Below are positions 34,532 through 47,300 of a stretch of DNA of 64,000 nt, in pieces. The number at the start of each line of letters is the position of its first letter. Position 1 is the stretch's first letter. The position numbers and the translations under genes were made by a program. This DNA is from Paralichthys olivaceus. Taxonomy: Eukaryota > Chordata > Actinopteri > Pleuronectiformes > Paralichthyidae. The notes beneath the pieces were generated by a model that ran no database searches, was not told where the DNA came from, and worked only from the letters and a program-made list of their open reading frames with translations. Location: assembly GCF_024713975.1 (NCBI RefSeq), contig NC_091097.1, forward strand, positions 10,608,361 to 10,672,360. The letters are read 5' to 3'.

Positions 34532-37500
34532 ATGAGGGTTAGGGTTAGAGTTGCAATGAGGGTTAGGGTTAGGGTTGTGATTAGGGTTAGGGTTAGGGTT
34601 GTGATTAGGGTTAGGGTTAGGGTTGTGATTAGGGTTAGGGTTAGGGAGGAGTACCCATTAGAGATCAACATATTCTTCCATAACCTTTTTTCTGTAGGTC
34701 ATAGAGACTTGGAAGTTGGTTCCATCTCCACTAATGTGGGTATGCCCGATCCATTGGTACCACCCGCGAGCTTCTACGACCTTTGGAAGGGGCAGGGTTA
34801 GGGTTGTGATTAGTGTTTGCTTTTTGGGTTGTGATTAGGGTTAGGGTTAGGGATGAAAACCTATAGGAGTTCAAGATATTCTTCAATAACTTTTTTTCTG
34901 AAGGTCATAGAGACTTGGAAGTTGGTTCCATCTCCACTAAAGTGACTATGCCCGATCCATTGGGACTATCCCCGAGCTTCTACGACCTTCGGAAATGGTG
35001 AAACCATCAAATCTATTAAAAAAAGTACACGATATTTTGGAATAACTTTTTTTCTGAAAGTCATAGAGACTTGGACATTTCAGGATTGATAAAGGTTAGC
35101 CTGCCACACAACCACACCGAATTTTAGCACATTTCGAGCAAGCAGCGCGGAGTTATTCACCCTATGATGAATATGGGTTAGAGTTGCAATGAGGGTTAGG
35201 GTTGTGGTTAGGGTTAGGGTTGTGATTAGGGTTAGGGTTAGGGTTGTGATTAGGGTTAGGGTTAGGGAGGAGTACCCATTAGAGATCAACATATTCTTCC
35301 ATAACTTTTTTTCTGTAGGTCATAGAGACTTGGAAGTTGGTTCCATCTCCACTAATGTGGGTATGCCCGATCCATTGGTACCACCCGCGAGCTTCTACGA
35401 CCTTTGGAAGGGGTAGGGTTAGGGTTGTGATTAGTGTTTGCTTTTTGGGTTGTGATTAGGGTTAGGGTTAGGGATGAAAACCTATTGGAGATCTAAATAT
35501 TCTTCAATAACTTTTTTTTTGAAGGTCATAGAGACTTGGAAGTTGGTTCCATCTCCACTAAAGTGGCTATGCCCGATCCATTGGGACCATCCCCGAGCTT
35601 CTACGACCTTCGGAAATGGTGAAACCATCAAATCTATTAAAAAAAGTACACGATATTTTGGAATAACTTTTTTTCTGAAAGTCATAGAGACTTGGGCATT
35701 TCAGGATTGATAAAGGGTAGCATGCCACACAACCACACCGAATTTCAGCACGTTTCGAGCAAGCAGCGCGGAGTTATTCACCCTATGGTGAATATGGGTC
35801 AGAGTTGCAATGAGGGTTAGGGTTAGAGTTGCAATGAGGGTTAGGGTTAGGGTTGTGATTAGGGTTAGGGTTAGGGTTGTGATTAGGGTTAGGGTTAGGG
35901 TTGTGATTAGGGTTAGGGTTAGGGAGGAGTACCCATTAGAGATCAACATATTCTTCCATAACCTTTTTTCTGTAGGTCATAGAGACTTGGAAGTTGGTTC
36001 CATCTCCACTAATGTGGGTATGCCCGATCCATTGGTACCACCCGCGAGCTTCTACGACCTTTGGAAGGGGCAGGGTTAGGGTTGTGATTAGTGTTTGCTT
36101 TTTGGGTTGTGATTAGGGTTAGGGTTAGGGATGAAAACCTATAGGAGTTCAAGATATTCTTCAATAACTTTTTTTCTGAAGGTCATAGAGACTTGGAAGT
36201 TGGTTCCATCTCCACTAAAGTGACTATGCCCGATCCATTGGGACTATCCCCGAGCTTCTACGACCTTCGGAAATGGTGAAACCATCAAATCTATTAAAAA
36301 AAGTACACGATATTTTGGAATAACTTTTTTTCTGAAAGTCATAGAGACTTGGACATTTCAGGATTGATAAAGGTTAGCCTGCCACACAACCACACCGAAT
36401 TTCAGCACATTTCGAGCAAGCAGCGCGGAGTTATTCACCCTATGATGAATATGGGTTAGAGTTGCAATGAGGGTTAGGGTTGTGGTTAGGGTTAGGGTTG
36501 TGATTAGGGTTAGGGTTAGGGTTGTGATTAGGGTTAGGGTTAGGGAGGAGTACCCATTAGAGATCAACATATTCTTCCATAACCTTTTTTCTGTAGGTCA
36601 TAGAGACTTGGAAGTTGGTTCCATCTCCACTAATGTGGGTATGCCCGATCCATTGGTACCACCCGCGAGCTTCTACGACCTTTGGAAGGGGCAGGGTTAG
36701 GGTTGTGATTAGTGTTTGCTTTTTGGGTTGTGATTAGGGTTAGGGTTAGGGATGAAAACCTATAGGAGTTCAAGATATTCTTCAATAACTTTTTTTCTGA
36801 AGGTCATAGAGACTTGGAAGTTGGTTCCATCTCCACTAAAGTGACTATGCCCGATCCATTGGGACTATCCCCGAGCTTCTACGACCTTCGGAAATGGTGA
36901 AACCATCAAATCTATTAAAAAAAGTACACGATATTTTGGAATAACTTTTTTTCTGAAAGTCATAGAGACTTGGACATTTCAGGATTGATAAAGGTTAGCC
37001 TGCCACACAACCACACCGAATTTCAGCACATTTCGAGCAAGCAGCGCGGAGTTATTCACCCTATGATGAATATGGGTTAGAGTTGCAATGAGGGTTAGGG
37101 TTGTGGTTAGGGTTAGGGTTGTGATTAGGGTTAGGGTTAGGGTTGTGATTAGGGTTAGGGTTAGGGAGGAGTACCCATTAGAGATCAACATATTCTTCCA
37201 TAACTTTTTTTCTGTAGGTCATAGAGACTTGGAAGTTGGTTCCATCTCCACTAATGTGGGTATGCCCGATCCATTGGTACCACCCGCGAGCTTCTACGAC
37301 CTTTGGAAGGGGTAGGGTTAGGGTTGTGATTAGTGTTTGCTTTTTGGGTTGTGATTAGGGTTAGGGTTAGGGATGAAAACCTATTGGAGATCTAAATATT
37401 CTTCAATAACTTTTTTTTTGAAGGTCATAGAGACTTGGAAGTTGGTTCCATCTCCACTAAAGTGGCTATGCCCGATCCATTGGGACCATCCCCGAGCTTC

Positions 37501-40276
37501 TACGACCTTCGGAAATGGTGAAACCATCAAATCTATTAAAAAAAGTACACGATATTTTGGAATAACTTTTTTTCTGAAAGTCATAGAGACTTGGGCATTT
37601 CAGGATTGATAAAGGGTAGCATGCCACACAACCACACCGAATTTCAGCACGTTTCGAGCAAGCAGCGCGGAGTTATTCACCCTATGGTGAATATGGGTCA
37701 GAGTTGCAATGAGGGTTAGGGTTAGAGTTGCAATGAGGGTTAGGGTTAGGGTTGTGATTAGGGTTAGGGTTAGGGTTGTGATTAGGGTTAGGGTTAGGGT
37801 TGTGATTAGGGTTAGGGTTAGGGAGGAGTACCCATTAGAGATCAACATATTCTTCCATAACCTTTTTTCTGTAGGTCATAGAGACTTGGAAGTTGGTTCC
37901 ATCTCCACTAATGTGGGTATGCCCGATCCATTGGTACCACCCGCAAGCTTCTACGACCTTTGGAAGGGGCAGGGTTAGGGTTGTGATTAGTGTTTGCTTT
38001 TTGGGTTGTGATTAGGGTTAGGGTTAGGGATGAAAACCTATAGGAGTTCAAGATATTCTTCAATAACTTTTTTTCTGAAGGTCATAGAGACTTGGAAGTT
38101 GGTTCCATCTCCACTAAAGTGACTATGCCCGATCCATTGGGACTATCCCCGAGCTTCTACGACCTTCGGAAATGGTGAAACCATCAAATCTATTAAAAAA
38201 AGTACACGATATTTTGGAATAACTTTTTTTCTGAAAGTCATAGAGACTTGGACATTTCAGGATTGATAAAGGTTAGCCTGCCACACAACCACACCGAATT
38301 TCAGCACATTTCGAGCAAGCAGCGCGGAGTTATTCACCCTATGATGAATATGGGTTAGAGTTGCAATGAGGGTTAGGGTTGTGGTTAGGGTTAGGGTTGT
38401 GATTAGGGTTAGGGTTAGGGTTGTGATTAGGGTTAGGGTTAGGGAGGAGTACCCATTAGAGATCAACATATTCTTCCATAACTTTTTTTCTGTAGGTCAT
38501 AGAGACTTGGAAGTTGGTTCCATCTCCACTAATGTGGGTATGCCCGATCCATTGGTACCACCCGCGAGCTTCTACGACCTTTGGAAGGGGTAGGGTTAGG
38601 GTTGTGATTAGTGTTTGCTTTTTGGGTTGTGATTAGGGTTAGGGTTAGGGATGAAAACCTATTGGAGATCTAAATATTCTTCAATAACTTTTTTTTTGAA
38701 GGTCATAGAGACTTGGAAGTTGGTTCCATCTCCACTAAAGTGGCTATGCCCGATCCATTGGGACCATCCCCGAGCTTCTACGACCTTCGGAAATGGTGAA
38801 ACCATCAAATCTATTAAAAAAAGTACACGATATTTTGGAATAACTTTTTTTCTGAAAGTCATAGAGACTTGGGCATTTCAGGATTGATAAAGGGTAGCAT
38901 GCCACACAACCACACCGAATTTCAGCACGTTTCGAGCAAGCAGCGCGGAGTTATTCACCCTATGGTGAATATGGGTCAGAGTTGCAATGAGGGTTAGGGT
39001 TAGGGTTGTGATTAGGGTTAGGGTTAGGGTTGTGATTAGGGTTAGGGTTAGGGTTGTGATTAGGGTTAGGGTTAGGGAGGAGTACCCATTAGAGATCAAC
39101 ATATTCTTCCATAACTTTTTTTCTGTAGGTCATAGAGACTTGGAAGTTGGTTCCATCTCCACTAATGTGGGTATGCCCGATCCATTGGTACCACCCGCGA
39201 GCTTCTACGACCTTTGGAAGGGGTAGGGTTAGGGTTGTGATTAGTGTTTGCTTTTTGGGTTGTGATTAGGGTTAGGGTTAGGGATGAAAACCTATTGGAG
39301 ATCTAAATATTCTTCAATAACTTTTTTTTTGAAGGTCATAGAGACTTGGAAGTTGGTTCCATCTCCACTAAAGTGGCTATGCCCGATCCATTGGGACCAT
39401 CCCCGAGCTTCTACGACCTTCGGAAATGGTGAAACCATCAAATCTATTAAAAAAAGTACACGATATTTTGGAATAACTTTTTTTCTGAAAGTCATAGAGA
39501 CTTGGGCATTTCAGGATTGATAAAGGGTAGCATGCCACACAACCACACCGAATTTCAGCACGTTTCGAGCAAGCAGCGCGGAGTTATTCACCCTATGGTG
39601 AATATGGGTCAGAGTTGCAATGAGGGTTAGGGTTAGAGTTGCAATGAGGGTTAGGGTTAGGGTTGTGATTAGGGTTAGGGTTAGGGTTGTGATTAGGGTT
39701 AGGGTTAGGGTTGTGATTAGGGTTAGGGTTAGGGAGGAGTACCCATTAGAGATCAACATATTCTTCCATAACCTTTTTTCTGTAGGTCATAGAGACTTGG
39801 AAGTTGGTTCCATCTCCACTAATGTGGGTATGCCCGATCCATTGGTACCACCCGCGAGCTTCTACGACCTTTGGAAGGGGCAGGGTTAGGGTTGTGATTA
39901 GTGTTTGCTTTTTGGGTTGTGATTAGGGTTAGGGTTAGGGATGAAAACCTATAGGAGTTCAAGATATTCTTCAATAACTTTTTTTTTGAATGTCATAGAG
40001 ACTTGGAAGTTGGTTCCATCTCCACTAAAGTGGCTATGCCCGATCCATTGGGACCATCCCCGAGCTTCTACGACCTTCGGAAATGGTGAAACCATCAAAT
40101 CTATTAAAAAAAGTACACGATATTTTGGAATAACTTTTTTTCTGAAAGTCATAGAGACTTGGGAATTTCAGGATTGATAAAGGGTAGCATGCCACACAAC
40201 CACACCGAATTTCAGCACGTTTCGAGCAAGCAGCGCGGAGTTATTCACCCTATGGTGAATATGGGTTAGAGTTGCA
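34532..40276 (+). repeat. Higher-order block with 1,278/1,899-bp periods
   Basis: Unit spacings are 657, 621, 657, 621, 621, 657, 621, 633, 657. The 657-bp units share a private hexamer block beginning GGGTCAGAGTTGCAATGAGG followed by a second TTAGAGTTGCAATGAGGG, plus a C in GGGGCAGGG. The 621-bp units share GGGTTGTGGTTAGGG. The alternation shows that pairs or triplets of units were duplicated together. Confidence 0.85.
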
Positions 40277-40906
40277 ATGAGGGTTAGGGTTAGGGTTGTG
40301 ATTAGGGTTAGGGTTAGGGTTGTGATTAGGGTTAGGGTTAGGGTTGTGATTAGGGTTAGGGTTAGGGAGGAGTACCCATTAGAGATCAACATATTCTTCC
40401 ATAACTTTTTTTCTGTAGGTCATAGAGACTTGGAAGTTGGTTCCATCTCCACTAATGTGGGTATGCCCGATCCATTGGTACCACCCGCGAGCTTCTACGA
40501 CCTTTGGAAGGGGCAGGGTTAGGGTTGTGATTAGTGTTTGCTTTTTGGGTTGTGATTAGGGTTAGGGTTAGGGATGAAAACCTATAGGAGTTCAAGATAT
40601 TCTTCAATAACTTTTTTTTTGAATGTCATAGAGACTTGGAAGTTGGTTCCATCTCCACTAAAGTGGCTATGCCCGATCCATTGGGACCATCCCCGAGCTT
40701 CTACGACCTTCGGAAATGGTGAAACCATCAAATCTATTAAAAAAAGTACACGATATTTTGGAATAACTTTTTTTCTGAAAGTCATAGAGACTTGGGCATT
40801 TCAGGATTGATAAAGGGTAGCATGCCACACAACCACACCGAATTTCAGCACGTTTCGAGCAAGCAGCGCGGAGTTATTCACCCTATAGTGAATATGGGTT
40901 AGAGTT

Positions 40907-41312
40907 GCAATGAGGGTTAGGGTTAGGGTTGTGATTAGGGTTAGGGTTAGGGTTGTGATTAGGGTTAGGGTTAGGGATGAAAACCTATAGGAGTTCAAGA
41001 TATTCTTCAATAACTTTTTTTTTGAATGTCATAGAGACTTGGAAGTTGGTTCCATCTCCACTAAAGTGGCTATGCCCGATCCATTGGGACCATCCCCGAG
41101 CTTCTACGACCTTCGGAAATGGTGAAACCATCAAATCTATTAAAAAAAGTACACGATATTTTGGAATAACTTTTTTTCTGAAAGTCATAGAGACTTGGGC
41201 ATTTCAGGATTGATAAAGGGTAGCATGCCACACAACCACACCGAATTTCAGCACGTTTCGAGCAAGCAGCGCGGAGTTATTCACCCTATGGTGAATATGG
41301 GTTAGAGTTGCA
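40907..41312 (+). repeat. Short 403-bp type unit lacking module S1
   Basis: Here the hexamer block runs straight into S2 (TTAGGGATGAAAACC), so S1 and its linker are missing. The same arrangement recurs near 44,385, 48,460, 48,863, 52,308 and 54,550. The length is exactly 206 less than 609 bp, as expected if the exchange fell in the shared hexamers. This unit also has CTATAGTGAATA at the hairpin, a one-base change. Confidence 0.85.
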
Positions 41313-44300
41313 ATGAGGGTTAGGGTTAGGGTTGTGATTAGGGTTAGGGTTAGGGTTGTGATTAGGGTTAGGGTTAGGGAGGAGTACCCATTAGAGATCA
41401 ACATATTCTTCCATAACTTTTTTTCTGTAGGTCATAGAGACTTGGAAGTTGGTTCCATCTCCACTAAAGTGGGTATGCCCGATCCATTGGGACCATCCCC
41501 GAGCTTCTACGACCTTTGGAAGGGGTAGGGTTGTGATTAGTGTTTGCTTTTTGGGTTGTGATTAGGGTTAGGGTTAGGGATGAAAACCTATAGGAGTTCA
41601 AGATATTCTTCAATAACTTATTTTTTGAAGGTCATAGAGACTTGGAAGTTGGTTCCATCTCCACTAAAGTGGCTATGCCCGATCCATTGGGACCATCCCC
41701 GAGCTTCTACGACCTTCGGAAATGGTGAAACCATCAAATCTATTAAAAAAAGTACACGATGTTTTGGAATAACTTTTTTTCTGAAAGTCATAGAGACTTG
41801 GGCATTTCAGGATTGATAAAGGGTAGCATGCCACACAACCACACCGAATTTCAGCACATTTCGAGCAAGCAGTGCGGAGTTATTCACCCTATGGTGAATA
41901 TGGGTTAGAGTTGCAATGAGGGTTAGGGTTAGGGTTGTGATTAGGGTTAGGGTTAGGGAGGAGTACCCATTAGAGATCAACATATTCTTCCATAACTTTT
42001 TTTCTGTAGGTCATAGAGACTTGGAAGTTGGTTCCATCTCCACTAATGTGGGTATGCCCGATCCATTGGTACCACCCGCGAGCTTCTACGACCTTTGGAA
42101 GGGGTAGGGTTAGGGTTGTGATTAGTGTTTGCTTTTTGGGTCGTGATTAGGGTGAGGGTTAGGGATGAAAACCTATAGGAGTTCAAGATATTCTTCAATA
42201 ACTTTTTTTCTGAAGGTCATAGAGACTTGGAAGTTGGTTCCATCTCCACTAAAGTGACTATGCCCGATCCATTGGGACTATCCCCGAGCTTCTACGACCT
42301 TCGGAAATGGTGAAACCATCAAATCTATTAAAAAAAGTACACAATATTTTGGAATAACTTTTTTTCTGAAAGTCATAGAGACTTGGGCATTTCAGGATTG
42401 ATAAAGGGTAGCATGCTACACAACCACACCGAATTTCAGCACGTTTCGAGCAAGCAGCGCGGAGTTATTCACCCTATGGTGAATATGGGTTAGAGTTGCA
42501 ATGAGGGTTAGGGTTAGGGTTGTGATTAGGGTTAGGGTTGTGATTAGGGTTAGGGTTAGGGTTGTGATTAGGGTTAGGGTTAGGGAGGAGTACCCATTAG
42601 AGATCAACATATTCTTCCATAACTTTTTTTCTGTAGGTCATAGAGACTTGGAAGTTGGTTCCATCTCCACTAATGTGGGTATGCCCGATCCATTGGTACC
42701 ACCCGCGAGCTTCTACGACCTTTGGAAGGGGTAGGGTTAGGGTTGTGATTAGTGTTTGCTTTTTGGGTTGTGATTAGGGTTAGGGTTAGGGATGAAAACC
42801 TATAGGAGTTCAAGATATTCTTCAATAACTTTTTTTTTGAAGGTCATAGAGACTTGGAAGTTGGTTCCATCTCCACTAAAGTGGCTATGCCCGATCCATT
42901 GGGACCATCCCCGAGCTTCTACGACCTTCGGAAATGGTGAAACCATCAAATCTATTTAAAAAAGTACACGATATTTTGGAATAACTTTTTTTCTGAAAGT
43001 CATAGAGACTTGGGCATTTCAGGATTGATAAAGGGTAGCATGCCACACAACCACACCGAATTTCAGCACGTTTCGAGCAAGCAGCGCGGAGTTATTCACC
43101 CTATGGTGAATATGGGTTAGAGTTGCAATGAGGGTTAGGGTTAGGGTTGTGATTAGGGTTAGGGTTGTGATTAGGGTTAGGGTTAGGGTTGTGATTAGGG
43201 TTAGGGTTAGGGAGGAGTACCCATTAGAGATCAACATATTCTTCCATAACTTTTTTTCTGTAGGTCATAGAGACTTGGAAGTTGGTTCCATCTCCACTAA
43301 TGTGGGTATGCCCGATCCATTGGTACCACCCGCGAGCTTCTACGACCTTTGGAAGGGGTAGGGTTAGGGTTGTGATTAGTGTTTGCTTTTTGGGTTGTGA
43401 TTAGGGTTAGGGTTAGGGATGAAAACCTATAGGAGTTCAAGATATTCTTCAATAACTTTTTTTTTGAAGGTCATAGAGACTTGGAAGTTGGTTCCATCTC
43501 CACTAAAGTGGCTATGCCCGATCCATTGGGACCATCCCCGAGCTTCTACGACCTTCGGAAATGGTGAAACCATCAAATCTATTAAAAAAAGTACACGATA
43601 TTTTGGAATAACTTTTTTTCTGAAAGTCATAGAGACTTGGGCATTTCAGGATTGATAAAGGGTAGCATGCCACACAACCACACCGAATTTCAGCACGTTT
43701 CGAGCAAGCAGCGCGGAGTTATTCACCCTATGGTGAATATGGGTTAGAGTTGCAATGAGGGTTAGGGTTAGGGTTGTGATTAGGGTTAGGGTTGTGATTA
43801 GGGTTAGGGTTAGGGTTGTGATTAGGGTTAGGGTTAGGGAGGAGTACCCATTAGAGATCAACATATTCTTCCATAACTTTTTTTCTGTAGGTCATAGAGA
43901 CTTGGAAGTTGGTTCCATCTCCACTAATGTGGGTATGCCCGATCCATTGGTACCACCCGCGAGCTTCTACGACCTTTGGAAGGGGTAGGGTTAGGGTTGT
44001 GATTAGTGTTTGCTTTTTGGGTTGTGATTAGGGTTAGGGTTAGGGATGAAAACCTATAGGAGTTCAAGATATTCTTCAATAACTTTTTTTTTGAAGGTCA
44101 TAGAGACTTGGAAGTTGGTTCCATCTCCACTAAAGTGGCTATGCCCGATCCATTGGGACCATCCCCGAGCTTCTACGACCTTCGGAAATGGTGAAACCAT
44201 CAAATCTATTAAAAAAAGTACACGATATTTTGGAATAACTTTTTTTCTGAAAGTCATAGAGACTTGGGCATTTCAGGATTGATAAAGGGTAGCATGCCAC

Positions 44301-47300
44301 ACAACCACACCGAATTTCAGCACGTTTCGAGCAAGCAGCGCGGAGTTATTCACCCTATGGTGAATATGGGTTAGAGTTGCAATGAGGGTTAGGGTTAGGG
44401 TTGTGATTAGGGTTAGGGTTAGGGTTGTGATTAGGGTTAGGGTTAGGGATGAAAACCTATAGGAGTTCAAGATATTCTTCAATAACTTTTTTTTTGAATG
44501 TCATAGAGACTTGGAAGTTGGTTCCATCTCCACTAAAGTGGCTATGCCCGATCCATTGGGACCATCCCCGAGCTTCTACGACCTTCGGAAATGGTGAAAC
44601 CATCAAATCTATTAAAAAAAGTACACGATATTTTGGAATAACTTTTTTTCTGAAAGTCATAGAGACTTGGGCATTTCAGGATTGATAAAGGGTAGCATGC
44701 CACACAACCACACCGAATTTCAGCACGTTTCGAGCAAGCAGCGCGGAGTTATTCACCCTATGGTGAATATGGGTTAGAGTTGCAATGAGGGTTAGGGTTA
44801 GGGTTGTGATTAGGGTTAGGGTTAGGGTTGTGATTAGGGTTAGGGTTAGGGAGGAGTACCCATTAGAGATCAACATATTCTTCCATAACTTTTTTTCTGT
44901 AGGTCATAGAGACTTGGAAGTTGGTTCCATCTCCACTAAAGTGGGTATGCCCGATCCATTGGGACCATCCCCGAGCTTCTACGACCTTTGGAAGGGGTAG
45001 GGTTGTGATTAGTGTTTGCTTTTTGGGTTGTGATTAGGGTTAGGGTTAGGGATGAAAACCTATAGGAGTTCAAGATATTCTTCAATAACTTATTTTTTGA
45101 AGGTCATAGAGACTTGGAAGTTGGTTCCATCTCCACTAAAGTGGCTATGCCCGATCCATTGGGACCATCCCCGAGCTTCTACGACCTTCGGAAATGGTGA
45201 AACCATCAAATCTATTAAAAAAAGTACACGATATTTTGGAATAACTTTTTTTCTGAAAGTCATAGAGACTTGGGCATTTCAGGATTGATAAAGGGTAGCA
45301 TGCCACACAACCACACCGAATTTCAGCACGTTTCGAGCAAGCAGCGCGGAGTTATTCACCCTATGGTGAATATGGGTTAGAGTTGCAATGAGGGTTAGGG
45401 TTAGGGTTGTGATTAGGGTTAGGGTTAGGGTTGTGATTAGGGTTAGGGTTAGGGAGGAGTACCCATTAGAGATCAACATATTCTTCCATAACTTTTTTTC
45501 TGTAGGTCATAGAGACTTGGAAGTTGGTTCCATCTCCACTAAAGTGGGTATGCCCGATCCATTGGGACCATCCCCGAGCTTCTACGACCTTTGGAAGGGG
45601 TAGGGTTGTGATTAGTGTTTGCTTTTTGGGTTGTGATTAGGGTTAGGGTTAGGGATGAAAACCTATAGGAGTTCAAGATATTCTTCAATAACTTATTTTT
45701 TGAAGGTCATAGAGACTTGGAAGTTGGTTCCATCTCCACTAAAGTGGCTATGCCCGATCCATTGGGACCATCCCCGAGCTTCTACGACCTTCGGAAATGG
45801 TGAAACCATCAAATCTATTAAAAAAAGTACACGATGTTTTGGAATAACTTTTTTTCTGAAAGTCATAGAGACTTGGGCATTTCAGGATTGATAAAGGGTA
45901 GCATGCCACACAACCACACCGAATTTCAGCACATTTCGAGCAAGCAGTGCGGAGTTATTCACCCTATGGTGAATATGGGTTAGAGTTGCAATGAGGGTTA
46001 GGGTTAGGGTTGTGATTAGGGTTAGGGTTAGGGAGGAGTACCCATTAGAGATCAACATATTCTTCCATAACTTTTTTTCTGTAGGTCATAGAGACTTGGA
46101 AGTTGGTTCCATCTCCACTAATGTGGGTATGCCCGATCCATTGGTACCACCCGCGAGCTTCTACGACCTTTGGAAGGGGTAGGGTTAGGGTTGTGATTAG
46201 TGTTTGCTTTTTGGGTCGTGATTAGGGTGAGGGTTAGGGATGAAAACCTATAGGAGTTCAAGATATTCTTCAATAACTTTTTTTCTGAAGGTCATAGAGA
46301 CTTGGAAGTTGGTTCCATCTCCACTAAAGTGACTATGCCCGATCCATTGGGACTATCCCCGAGCTTCTACGACCTTCGGAAATGGTGAAACCATCAAATC
46401 TATTAAAAAAAGTACACAATATTTTGGAATAACTTTTTTTCTGAAAGTCATAGAGACTTGGGCATTTCAGGATTGATAAAGGGTAGCATGCTACACAACC
46501 ACACCGAATTTCAGCACGTTTCGAGCAAGCAGCGCGGAGTTATTCACCCTATGGTGAATATGGGTTAGAGTTGCAATGAGGGTTAGGGTTAGGGTTGTGA
46601 TTAGGGTTAGGGTTGTGATTAGGGTTAGGGTTAGGGTTGTGATTAGGGTTAGGGTTAGGGAGGAGTACCCATTAGAGATCAACATATTCTTCCATAACTT
46701 TTTTTCTGTAGGTCATAGAGACTTGGAAGTTGGTTCCATCTCCACTAATGTGGGTATGCCCGATCCATTGGTACCACCCGCGAGCTTCTACGACCTTTGG
46801 AAGGGGTAGGGTTAGGGTTGTGATTAGTGTTTGCTTTTTGGGTTGTGATTAGGGTTAGGGTTAGGGATGAAAACCTATAGGAGTTCAAGATATTCTTCAA
46901 TAACTTTTTTTTTGAAGGTCATAGAGACTTGGAAGTTGGTTCCATCTCCACTAAAGTGGCTATGCCCGATCCATTGGGACCATCCCCGAGCTTCTACGAC
47001 CTTCGGAAATGGTGAAACCATCAAATCTATTTAAAAAAGTACACGATATTTTGGAATAACTTTTTTTCTGAAAGTCATAGAGACTTGGGCATTTCAGGAT
47101 TGATAAAGGGTAGCATGCCACACAACCACACCGAATTTCAGCACGTTTCGAGCAAGCAGCGCGGAGTTATTCACCCTATGGTGAATATGGGTTAGAGTTG
47201 CAATGAGGGTTAGGGTTAGGGTTGTGATTAGGGTTAGGGTTGTGATTAGGGTTAGGGTTAGGGTTGTGATTAGGGTTAGGGTTAGGGAGGAGTACCCATT

